In this document: piece after piece, positions 1 to 5,214 of the stretch
Layout of the letters: every line of letters begins with the position of its first letter
Position numbering within the stretch: position 1 is the stretch's first letter
From: Alphaproteobacteria bacterium
GTDB lineage: Bacteria > Pseudomonadota > Alphaproteobacteria > SHVP01
Length of the DNA: 5,214 bases
Assembly (NCBI GenBank): GCA_026421105.1
Contig: JAPKDI010000112.1
Coordinates: 1 to 5,214 of the forward strand
Reading direction: 5' to 3'
Translations under genes and position numbers: made by a program
The notes under the pieces: generated by a model
Databases searched by the model: none
The model's input: the letters and a program-made list of their open reading frames with translations, nothing else
What the model was told of the DNA's origin: nothing

Positions 1-638
1 GCGCGTTCGAAAGGCGCGAGTTGCGTCAGTTGGGAGCCGATATGAACAGTGACCCCGCGTACGTTAAGTCCAGGTAGCGCGGCCGCCTTGGCAAAGGCAC
101 TCCGCGCCTCTGGCCATGGGATGCCGAACTTGTTCTCCTTGAGGCCGGTCGAGATCTTGTGGTGTGTCCCAGCGTCGACGTCCGGATTGATTCGGATGGC
201 AATATCGACGGATGCGTTTCCGGCCTGCGCCACGTCGCTGAGGGCCACGAGTTCGGGCTCGGACTCGACATTGAACTGCAGGATGCCGGTTTCGAGTGCG
301 AACGCCATTTCGGCGCGGGTTTTGCCGACGCCCGAAAAAACAATCTTATCGGGCGCGACGCCAGCTGCACGGACTTTGCGAATCTCTCCTTCGGAGACGA
401 CATCGGCGCCAGCACCTTCGTCGGCCAGGGTGCGAATGACCGCAAGGTTATCGTTAGCCTTCACCGCGTAGTAGATCCCGACGTCAAGACCCGTTAACGC
501 GTCCGCAAAAACGCGGTAGTGGCGTTGTAGCGTCGCGGTCGAATAGCAATAGAACGGCGTGCCAACAGCATCAGCCAGGGCAGGCAATGGAACGTTTTCG
601 GCGTGCAGGACGCCGCCCTTGTAGGTGAAATAGTCCAC
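1..638 (-). CDS. lysA: Diaminopimelate decarboxylase, N-terminal 212 residues (3' end cut by window edge)
   Basis: This cytoplasmic PLP enzyme decarboxylates meso-diaminopimelate to L-lysine, the last step of lysine synthesis. The visible part covers the start of the alanine-racemase-like (type III) barrel. YYAVKAN at residues 56-62 carries the PLP-binding Lys60. FSGVGKTR lies at 101-108, a family-typical RINPDVDAGTHHKISTG stretch near 149-165, KFGI at 170-173 and VHIGSQ at 198-203. The start is GTG at 638-636, giving VDYFTYKGGVLHAENVPL, which aligns with the usual LysA N-terminus; GAGGA a few bases upstream is a fair ribosome binding site. The frame stays open further upstream, but that stretch is occupied by the preceding lipoprotein gene. 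It begins 16 bases after that gene, so it is probably cotranscribed with argH. The C-terminal domain, with the remaining active-site residues, is outside the window (family about 420 residues). No defect is seen in the visible part. Confidence 0.95.
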   Translation of the reverse strand, partial: MDYFTYKGGVLHAENVPLPALADAVGTPFYCYSTATLQRHYRVFADALTGLDVGIYYAVKANDNLAVIRTLADEGAGADVVSEGEIRKVRAAGVAPDKIVFSGVGKTRAEMAFALETGILQFNVESEPELVALSDVAQAGNASVDIAIRINPDVDAGTHHKISTGLKENKFGIPWPEARSAFAKAAALPGLNVRGVTVHIGSQLTQLAPFER

Positions 639-654
639 GGAACAATCCTCGCGG

Positions 655-774
655 CTAGGACCGCAGTTCTTCTTTCTGGTCAAGCGGGGGCTGAAGATCA
701 CTCTTCTTGCCGCACGTGGATAGGCCGGTGCCGAGGGCAACGGCAACGATAAAAATAATCAGGAGCCGGGTCAC
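655..774 (-). CDS. lptM: Small LptM-like lipoprotein between argH and lysA
   Basis: This is a 39-residue protein. It starts with a basic VTR, followed by a hydrophobic segment at residues 4-18 ([15 protein letters not shown]), then [12 protein letters not shown] with the candidate lipidated cysteine at position 21. This is the layout of the short LptM/YifL-type lipoproteins: signal peptide, then CGxKxxLxxP, then a short charged tail. In E. coli LptM helps assemble the LPS translocon LptD/LptE; carrying that role over here is inference. The GTG start (774-772) overlaps the argH TGA stop in a GTGA junction, so translation is probably coupled to argH. The TAG stop is 16 bases before lysA. Oddity: the lipobox reads L-S-T-C, with Thr where Gly, Ala or Ser is usual just before the cysteine. 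No obvious separate ribosome binding site was needed or seen. A short protein of this kind between argH and lysA is familiar from alphaproteobacteria, which supports its being real. Confidence 0.8.
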   Translation of the reverse strand: MTRLLIIFIVAVALGTGLSTCGKKSDLQPPLDQKEELRS

Positions 775-2180
775 GCAACCTTCCTGCGAAATGCGGTGAT
801 TTGCTCGCGGACCTTCGAGGGCGCGGTGCCTCCGTAACTGGTTCGGCTCGCCACTGAAGATTCAACGGACAAGACCGCCTTAACACCCGGCGTCAGCCGC
901 GCGTCGATGTTTTGTAGATCTTCGTCGGTCAGCCCGGCCAGGTCCGCGCAGTTGTTTTCTTCCGCCAGCCGCACCGCGCGACCGGCGATGTCATGGGCCT
1001 CGCGAAATGGCACATCGGCCTCGCGCACCAGCCAGTCTGCGAGGTCGGTCGCCGTAGAAAAGCCTTGTGCCGCGGCGGCCCGCATTGCTGGGGCATGCAC
1101 GGTCAGGTCCTGGATCATGCCGGTCATCGCCGCAACTGAGAGCTCGAGGGCGTCGTATGCATCGAATACCGGTTCTTTATCCTCTTGCATGTCCTTGAAG
1201 TAGGTCAGCGGGAGCCCTTTGAGGGTGATGAGTAGTGCAGCGAGATCGCCGATCACCCGACCGGCCTTGCCCCTCACGAGTTCTGCTGCGTCGGGGTTCC
1301 GCTTTTGCGGCATCATCGACGAGCCGGTGCTGAACGCATCCGAAAGCGTGACAAAGCGAAATGGTGCGCTCATCCAGATCACGATTTCTTCGGCGATTCG
1401 AGACAGGTGCACCGACGTAAGGGCACAGGCGGCAAGAAATTCGATCGCGAAATCGCGGTCCGACACGGCATCAAGCGAGTTTCCCGCGGGCCTGTCAAAG
1501 CCGAGTGCCGACGCCGTCTGGTGCCGATCAATTGGGAACGAAGTGCCCGCAAGTGCGCCCGCACCAAGTGGGGCCTCGTTGAGCCGCGTCCGTGCATCCA
1601 TCATCCGCCCACGGTCGCGTTCAAACATCTCGACGTAAGCCAGCAAATGATGGCCGAAGGTTACCGGCTGCGCGGTTTGTAGATGCGTAAATCCGGGCAT
1701 GATGGTTTCGGCGTGTTCTTCGGCCCGGTCCAACAGGCCGCGCTGAAGGGCCTTAAGGCCCTCATCAAGGGTATCCAGTGCATCGCGGACCCACAGCCGG
1801 AAATCGGTTGCGACCTGGTCGTTTCGCGACCGCGCGGTGTGCAAGCGCCCTGCGGGCGCCCCAATAAGGTCTTTAAGGCGCGCTTCCACGTTCATGTGGA
1901 TGTCTTCGAGCTGCGCGTTGAAAACAAAGGTCCCGCCGTCAATTTCCGCTTCGACAGTATCGAGGCCCTTTAGGATCGAGTCCCCGTCGCCAGCCGAAAT
2001 GATCCTGCATTCCACCAGCATCCGACAATGAGCCCGTGACGCCGCGATATCCTGCTTGTAGAGCCGCCGGTCAACATCGATGGACGCATTGATCCTCTCC
2101 ATGATCGCCGCCGGGCCCACGGCAAACCTGCCACCCCATAGGGCGTTCGCGGTTATCTTTTTGTCTGACTTGACGCTCAT
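771..2180 (-). CDS. argH: Argininosuccinate lyase
   Basis: This cytoplasmic homotetrameric enzyme splits argininosuccinate into L-arginine and fumarate, the final step of arginine synthesis. The protein has 469 residues, close to the usual 460-470, and belongs to the fumarase/aspartase superfamily. The N-terminus has the family LWGGRF at 14-19. The three conserved active-site regions are present: HTARSRNDQ at 114-122, [11 protein letters not shown] at 162-172 with His166 as the expected catalytic His, and the signature loop [12 protein letters not shown] at 286-297 with the catalytic Ser (Ser287 by analogy with delta-crystallin/ASL) and Lys. The ATG start gives a short lysine-containing leader before ALWGGRF, typical of alphaproteobacterial homologues; the ribosome binding site upstream is weak (GAGAC). 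It is the first gene of an apparent argH–lipoprotein–lysA unit, separated by 98 bases from hbd. No missing key residue or frameshift was seen. Confidence 0.98.
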   Translation of the reverse strand: MSVKSDKKITANALWGGRFAVGPAAIMERINASIDVDRRLYKQDIAASRAHCRMLVECRIISAGDGDSILKGLDTVEAEIDGGTFVFNAQLEDIHMNVEARLKDLIGAPAGRLHTARSRNDQVATDFRLWVRDALDTLDEGLKALQRGLLDRAEEHAETIMPGFTHLQTAQPVTFGHHLLAYVEMFERDRGRMMDARTRLNEAPLGAGALAGTSFPIDRHQTASALGFDRPAGNSLDAVSDRDFAIEFLAACALTSVHLSRIAEEIVIWMSAPFRFVTLSDAFSTGSSMMPQKRNPDAAELVRGKAGRVIGDLAALLITLKGLPLTYFKDMQEDKEPVFDAYDALELSVAAMTGMIQDLTVHAPAMRAAAAQGFSTATDLADWLVREADVPFREAHDIAGRAVRLAEENNCADLAGLTDEDLQNIDARLTPGVKAVLSVESSVASRTSYGGTAPSKVREQITAFRRKVA

Positions 2181-2204
2181 GATCGGTCTCGGACTGTTGC
2201 GGGC

Positions 2205-2210
2205 ATCATA
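2205..2210 (-). promoter_or_regulatory. Possible -10 element upstream of argH
   Basis: TATGAT on the minus strand matches five of six bases of the sigma-70 -10 consensus and lies about 25 bases before the argH ATG, which would leave a short 5' leader. No convincing TTGACA-like -35 box is found 16-18 bases further upstream, where the sequence is GC-rich. Read-through from hbd is the alternative. Weak call. Confidence 0.25.
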
Positions 2211-2247
2211 CAGGCGTGCGACTCCCCGCGGCTAGGGCACTTGGCGC

Positions 2248-2272
2248 CCACCGGAAACCTTCGTTGAGGTGG
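2248..2272 (-). other. Imperfect stem-loop in the hbd–argH gap
   Basis: CCACC and GGTGG form five outer pairs, and AAC/GTT form three inner pairs around a GAAG loop, separated by a small TC/TCC internal loop. It begins seven bases after the hbd stop codon. There is no T-run after it on the minus strand, so it is not a canonical intrinsic terminator. It could slow 3' decay of the etf–hbd message or be chance. The rest of the 98-base gap (2181-2278) shows nothing else clear. Confidence 0.25.
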
Positions 2273-2278
2273 CAGCGC

Positions 2279-3193
2279 TTAGCGCGTGGGGACGGGTTCG
2301 TCGCCGGCGTAGTCGTAGAATCCACGGCCGGTCTTGCGGCCCAACCATCCGGCCTCCACATACTTCACAAGCAGCGGACACGGTCGGTATTTGGAATCCG
2401 CGAGGCCTTCGTACAGGACCTGCATGATCGCGAGGCATGTATCTAGGCCAATAAAGTCAGCTAGTTCCAGCGGACCCATTGGGTGATGGGCACCGAGCTT
2501 CATGCTGGTGTCGATGGCCTCAACCGAGCCTACGCCTTCGTAAAGCGTGTAGATCGCTTCGTTGACCATCGGTAAGAGAATCCGATTGACGATAAATGCC
2601 GGAAAGTCTTCGGAAACGGCCGGCGTTTTGCCCATTGCGAGGGCAACCGCCCTCACGGATTCGAAAGTCGGAACGTCCGTCGCTATACCCCGGATGATCT
2701 CGACAAGCTCCATGAGCGGCACCGGGTTCATGAAATGCAAGCCGATGAACTTGTTTGGCCGGTCGGTTGTCGACGCGAGCCGGGTAATCGAGATGGACGA
2801 CGTATTGGTGGCGATGAGTGCGTCCGGCCTGAGGGCTGGGCATAAGGACTCGAATATCTTGCGCTTGGTATCTTCGGCTTCGGTGGCGGCCTCGATCACA
2901 AGGTCGGCGTTCTTCAACGGACCGTAGTCGACGCCCGTTTCAATTCGAGTCATCGCAGCGTCACGATCAGTACCGCTGATCTTCTCGCGCTTAACTTGTC
3001 GGTCCATGTTGCGCTGGATGGTGCCCACCGCTTTGTCTAACTTGTCCTGGCTGATATCTATTAACTTGACGGTATACCCCGCCAGCGACGCGACGTGAGC
3101 GATCCCGCTGCCCATCTGGCCGGCGCCGACGATGCCGATCTCTTTAATGTCGACGGACGCCGAATCATTTTTGATCGTTACTGGCGCATTCAT
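2279..3193 (-). CDS. hbd: 3-hydroxybutyryl-CoA dehydrogenase (3-hydroxyacyl-CoA dehydrogenase family)
   Basis: This enzyme interconverts 3-hydroxybutyryl-CoA and acetoacetyl-CoA with an NAD(P) cofactor in the cytoplasm, in butanoate, beta-oxidation or polyhydroxybutyrate-linked metabolism. The 304-residue stand-alone protein has an N-terminal Rossmann domain with GAGQMG at 23-28; the acidic Asp46 at the end of the second strand suggests NAD preference. The active site is intact: ATNTSS at 128-133, HFMNP beginning with catalytic His153, its partner Glu165 twelve residues later (the spacing of the known His-Glu pair), and VNR at 202-204. The C-terminal dimerisation domain begins around residue 195 and includes MGPLELADFIGLD at 239-251 and GRKTGRGFYDY near 285-295. 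The ATG lies two bases after the etfA stop, so the genes are almost certainly cotranscribed. The first 15 or so residues extend slightly beyond the shortest family members. Substrate chain length cannot be read from sequence alone. Confidence 0.96.
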   Translation of the reverse strand: MNAPVTIKNDSASVDIKEIGIVGAGQMGSGIAHVASLAGYTVKLIDISQDKLDKAVGTIQRNMDRQVKREKISGTDRDAAMTRIETGVDYGPLKNADLVIEAATEAEDTKRKIFESLCPALRPDALIATNTSSISITRLASTTDRPNKFIGLHFMNPVPLMELVEIIRGIATDVPTFESVRAVALAMGKTPAVSEDFPAFIVNRILLPMVNEAIYTLYEGVGSVEAIDTSMKLGAHHPMGPLELADFIGLDTCLAIMQVLYEGLADSKYRPCPLLVKYVEAGWLGRKTGRGFYDYAGDEPVPTR

Positions 3194-3195
3194 AG

Positions 3196-4137
3196 CTAGC
3201 CCGCCTTCTTCAGTTCTTCTTCGAGTTCGGGAACGATCTTGAAGAGATCGCCGACGATGCCGTAGTCGGCCACCTGGAAGATCGGTGCCTCCTCGTCTTT
3301 GTTGATGGCGACGATGACTTTGCTGTCTTTCATCCCGGCGAGATGCTGAATGGCGCCGGATATGCCAACGGCGACATAGAGCTCGGGCGCGACGATCTTG
3401 CCGGTTTGGCCGACCTGGTAGTCGTTCGGTACAAAGCCCGCGTCCACTGCGGCGCGACTAGCGCCAACGGCTGCGCCGAGAAGGTCCGCGACCTTCTCTA
3501 GCATCGCGAAGTTTTCGCCGTTCTGCATTCCGCGGCCGCCCGAAATGATGACCCGCGCGCTTGTCAGCTCTGGTCGTTCGGAGGCCGAAAGCTCCTGGCT
3601 CACGAAGGTCGAAAGGCCCGTATTTTCTGCCGCCGCGACGTCTTCAATCGTGGCGCTGCCGCCTTCGGCCGCGGCCGCATCGAAGCCTGTGGCGCGAACC
3701 GTGATCACTTTTGTCGCATCGCTCGATTGGACGGTGGCCATGGCGTTGCCAGCGTAGATCGGCCGAACGAAGGTGTCGGACGATTCGATTTTCATGATGT
3801 CGGAGATTTGGGCAACATCGAGTAACGCGGCGACGCGTGGCATGACGTTTTTGCCACTTGTCGTGGTGGGCGCTAGCAGCGCAACGTAGTTGCCTGCGAG
3901 GCCGACCAGGAGCGGCGTTAGGTTCTCTGCCAATGGATTGGCGTAAGCGGCGTCGTCCGCCTTGAGAACTTTGGAAACCCCCGCGACCTTGGCAGCCGCC
4001 TCGGCTGCGGCACCGCAATTTTGGCCCGCGACCAGAACGTGAACGTCACCGTCCAGTTGGCTTGCCGCGGTGATGGCGCTGTGGGTGGCGGGCTTAACCG
4101 ACTCGTTATCGTGTTCGGCGAGGACAAGTACAGACAT
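3196..4137 (-). CDS. etfA: Electron transfer flavoprotein, alpha subunit
   Basis: This is the alpha subunit of the soluble ETF heterodimer, which carries electrons from acyl-CoA and other dehydrogenases to ETF:quinone oxidoreductase. It has 313 residues, the usual size for the housekeeping form. The N-terminal ETF domain (about 1-185) starts with VLVLAEHD. The C-terminal FAD-binding domain contains SGGRGM at 199-204, [10 protein letters not shown] at 225-234 with the conserved Arg228, [20 protein letters not shown] at 242-261 continuing into AIQH, and [20 protein letters not shown] at 279-298. These are the classic FAD-contact segments of EtfA. Its ATG shares one base with the etfB stop codon (TGATG), which favours coupled, equimolar translation. 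It ends two bases before hbd. No added ferredoxin domain is present. Confidence 0.98.
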   Translation of the reverse strand: MSVLVLAEHDNESVKPATHSAITAASQLDGDVHVLVAGQNCGAAAEAAAKVAGVSKVLKADDAAYANPLAENLTPLLVGLAGNYVALLAPTTTSGKNVMPRVAALLDVAQISDIMKIESSDTFVRPIYAGNAMATVQSSDATKVITVRATGFDAAAAEGGSATIEDVAAAENTGLSTFVSQELSASERPELTSARVIISGGRGMQNGENFAMLEKVADLLGAAVGASRAAVDAGFVPNDYQVGQTGKIVAPELYVAVGISGAIQHLAGMKDSKVIVAINKDEEAPIFQVADYGIVGDLFKIVPELEEELKKAG

Positions 4138-4886
4138 CAGATTACCTTTGCCTCGTTACGGAGTTTGCCGACCAACTCGGCGACAGTCTCAACTTTGATC
4201 CCTGCCTCCCTCTTCAGTGGCTCTTCCACCTTCAAGGTCGTAAGGCGCGGCGCGACATCGACGCCGTAGTCTTCCGGTGTCTTCTCATCGATCGGCTTTT
4301 TCTTGGCCTTCATGATGTTGGGCAGCGACGCGTAGCGTGGCTCGTTCAGCCGCAAGTCGGTTGTCACAACGACAGGCATCTTGAGCGCAATGGTCTCAAG
4401 GCCGCCGTCGACTTCGCGGGTGATATTCGCCGTATCGCCGTCCAACTCGATCTTGGAAGCGAAAGTGCCTTGGGCCCAACCCAACAAAGCGGCCAACATC
4501 TGGCCGGTTTGGTTGCTGTCGTCGTCGATGGCCTGTTTGCCAAGGATGATCAGGTCGGGCTTTTCGGCCTCGACGATGGCTTTCAAAAGTTTGGCCACAG
4601 CGAGCGGCTGAAGTTCGGCGTCAGTTTTGACGAGGATGCCGCGGTCGGCGCCCATGGCGAGGGCAGTACGGATGGTTTCCTGTGCTTGCTGCGGGCCCAT
4701 CGACACGGCGACAATTTCTTCGGCCTTGTTGGCCTCCTTGAGGCGAACGGCCTCCTCGACGGCTATTTCGTCGAATGGGTTCATCGACATTTTGACGTTG
4801 GCGAGTTCGACGCCTGAGTTATCGGACTTCACGCGAATCTTGACGTTGTAGTCAACCACGCGCTTGACCGCGACGAGCACTTTCAT
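4137..4886 (-). CDS. etfB: Electron transfer flavoprotein, beta subunit
   Basis: This is the beta subunit of ETF. It binds a structural AMP in the standard ETF and provides the loop that docks partner dehydrogenases. It has 249 residues, full length for the family. Visible landmarks are [20 protein letters not shown] at the N-terminus, [17 protein letters not shown] at 35-51, [21 protein letters not shown] at 61-81 (the family signature region), [10 protein letters not shown] at 121-130, and the recognition loop [15 protein letters not shown] at 184-198. Leu188 corresponds to the anchor leucine (Leu195) of human ETF beta. The close match of that loop to the mitochondrial protein points to the acyl-CoA-dehydrogenase-serving ETF rather than a nitrogen-fixation FixA type. 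A GAGGGAG sequence about ten bases upstream of the ATG is a good ribosome binding site. It is the first gene of the etfB–etfA–hbd unit. Confidence 0.98.
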   Translation of the reverse strand: MKVLVAVKRVVDYNVKIRVKSDNSGVELANVKMSMNPFDEIAVEEAVRLKEANKAEEIVAVSMGPQQAQETIRTALAMGADRGILVKTDAELQPLAVAKLLKAIVEAEKPDLIILGKQAIDDDSNQTGQMLAALLGWAQGTFASKIELDGDTANITREVDGGLETIALKMPVVVTTDLRLNEPRYASLPNIMKAKKKPIDEKTPEDYGVDVAPRLTTLKVEEPLKREAGIKVETVAELVGKLRNEAKVI

Positions 4887-4933
4887 CGTCGGCTCACTCC
4901 CTCAATTTGTTTCGACCCAGTCAGTCTCTTAGC

Positions 4934-4959
4934 GAGGGCCAAGGGTCTCGATAGGCCTC
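4934..4959 (-). other. Stem-loop in the etfB leader
   Basis: GAGGCC and GGCCCTC on the minus strand can pair as six base pairs with one bulged C around a 13-base loop. It lies between the proposed etfB promoter and the ribosome binding site. No known riboswitch or T-box consensus was recognised. It may affect mRNA stability or be chance. Confidence 0.2.
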
Positions 4960-4976
4960 AGGCTTGTGTGCGGCGC

Positions 4977-5006
4977 AGCGTAAGCATTTTGCATGTGCGA
5001 AGTCAA
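4977..5006 (-). promoter_or_regulatory. Candidate sigma-70-type promoter for etfB–etfA–hbd
   Basis: On the minus strand, TTGACT (5006-5001) matches five of six bases of the -35 consensus. It is followed after 18 bases by TACGCT (4982-4977), which keeps the key T, A and final T of a -10 box. Alphaproteobacterial housekeeping promoters often have a strong -35 and a degenerate -10, which suits this pair. It would give a leader of roughly 80-85 bases before the etfB ATG. It sits in the only sizeable gap of the window and is locally AT-richer than its surroundings. It has not been tested against alternatives. Confidence 0.4.
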
Positions 5007-5026
5007 TCAAATGAAAGCCGTGTAAC

Positions 5027-5040
5027 GCGCAGTTTTGCGC
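5027..5040 (-). other. Small GC-rich hairpin just after the adenosyltransferase stop
   Basis: A perfect five-base stem (GCGCA/TGCGC) with a four-base loop begins three bases after the TAA stop. On the minus strand no T-run follows, so it is a poor intrinsic terminator for the gene it follows. The T-run (5042-5045) lies on the plus-strand side instead, where no gene is seen. It could be part of a factor-dependent 3' end. Confidence 0.25.
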
Positions 5041-5043
5041 CTT

Positions 5044-5214
5044 TTAGCGGTTCGCGCCGGGCCGCCACAGGATATCACCGGCGCCCTTTTCGTTCAGGTA
5101 GCGGGCCGCAACAAACATGAGATCGGACAGCCGATTAAGGTACCGAACAGCCTCCGGGTTGACCGGTGCGATCTCGGCAAGCTCTGTAGCGAGACGCTCA
5201 GCCCGTCGGCACAC
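5044..5214 (-). CDS. pduO: PduO/MMAB-type ATP:cob(I)alamin adenosyltransferase, C-terminal 56 residues (5' end outside window)
   Basis: This enzyme transfers the adenosyl group of ATP to cob(I)alamin, making adenosylcobalamin for mutases such as methylmalonyl-CoA mutase. Only the C-terminus is visible. It starts VCRRAER, the conserved helix also found in human MMAB, continues with VNPEAVRYLNRLSD at residues 17-30 of the fragment and LMFVAARYLN at 32-41, and ends in a short tail WRPGANR before TAA. The CRRAER and NRLSDxxF blocks are specific to the PduO-type trimeric enzyme and unlike CobA/CobO. The frame is open to the window edge and the full protein would be about 190 residues. It is oriented like etfB and lies 157 bases upstream of it, an order familiar in alphaproteobacteria. 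Many databases label it cob(I)yrinic acid a,c-diamide adenosyltransferase. Confidence 0.93.
   Translation of the reverse strand: MCRRAERLATELAEIAPVNPEAVRYLNRLSDLMFVAARYLNEKGAGDILWRPGANR

Noticed and set aside
26..445. A 139-residue minus-strand open frame in the lysA region
   Set aside because: It is out of frame with LysA, rich in Ser, Pro and Arg, and matches no family. The GTG-started LysA frame explains the same bases with several family motifs.
49..497. Two overlapping plus-strand open frames opposite lysA
   Set aside because: They lie entirely opposite a convincing LysA coding sequence, have low-complexity Ala/Ser/Arg-rich or mirror-like composition and no recognisable motif. They are shadows of the GC-rich minus-strand gene.
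1219..1682. Plus-strand open frames opposite argH
   Set aside because: They are antisense to the most conserved part of ArgH, and their length is a by-product of codon bias; no domain or ribosome binding site was seen.
2216..2446. Plus-strand 76-residue open frame spanning the hbd–argH gap
   Set aside because: Two thirds of it is antisense to the hbd C-terminus. The remainder shows no protein-like pattern and no ribosome binding site.
4470..4851. Plus-strand open frames opposite etfB
   Set aside because: They are antisense to a full-length EtfB with strong family motifs and show only mirror-composition sequence.
3196..4886. Electron-bifurcating or nitrogen-fixation (FixAB) type ETF
   Set aside because: The EtfB recognition loop closely resembles the mitochondrial type, EtfA has no extra ferredoxin domain, and no fixC/fixX or butyryl-CoA dehydrogenase gene lies alongside. 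A housekeeping ETF is the simpler reading.
1..5214. Possible mobile element, CRISPR array, tRNA/rRNA or undescribed defence system
   Set aside because: No spaced repeats, transposase, terminal inverted repeats, tRNA-like cloverleaf or unexplained coding block was seen; nearly all of the window is accounted for by known metabolic genes.

Overview
The window looks like ordinary chromosomal sequence from an alphaproteobacterium. This rests on moderately high GC by eye, highly proteobacterial-type proteins, and gene orders familiar from that class (adenosyltransferase–etfB–etfA–hbd and argH–lipoprotein–lysA). The species cannot be named. Every supported gene lies on the minus strand, so transcription runs from the high-numbered end to the low-numbered end.

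In transcription order the layout is as follows. (1) 5214-5044 holds the last 56 residues of a PduO/MMAB-type ATP:cob(I)alamin adenosyltransferase. (2) 5043-4887 is a 157-base gap carrying a plausible promoter and leader. (3) 4886-2279 is a tight electron-transfer and beta-oxidation cluster. It encodes ETF beta, ETF alpha (overlapping by one base) and a 3-hydroxybutyryl-CoA dehydrogenase starting two bases after etfA. (4) 2278-2181 is a 98-base gap with only weak signals. (5) 2180-1 is an amino-acid biosynthesis cluster: argininosuccinate lyase, a 39-residue LptM-like lipoprotein overlapping argH by four bases, and the first 212 residues of diaminopimelate decarboxylase, cut by the window edge. 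The lipoprotein and lysA both use GTG starts and are easy to miss.

The functions fall in two groups. ETF takes electrons from acyl-CoA and related dehydrogenases and passes them to the membrane quinone pool through ETF:quinone oxidoreductase. Hbd acts on 3-hydroxyacyl-CoA in the same acyl-CoA economy (butanoate, polyhydroxybutyrate or ethylmalonyl-CoA metabolism). The upstream adenosyltransferase makes the adenosylcobalamin used by acyl-CoA mutases. The second group makes arginine (ArgH) and lysine (LysA), with a small envelope lipoprotein translationally coupled between them.

I found no RNA gene, CRISPR array, mobile element, phage remnant or unknown multi-gene system. The most useful non-routine observations are the small coupled lipoprotein with an atypical lipobox and the structured intergenic regions.
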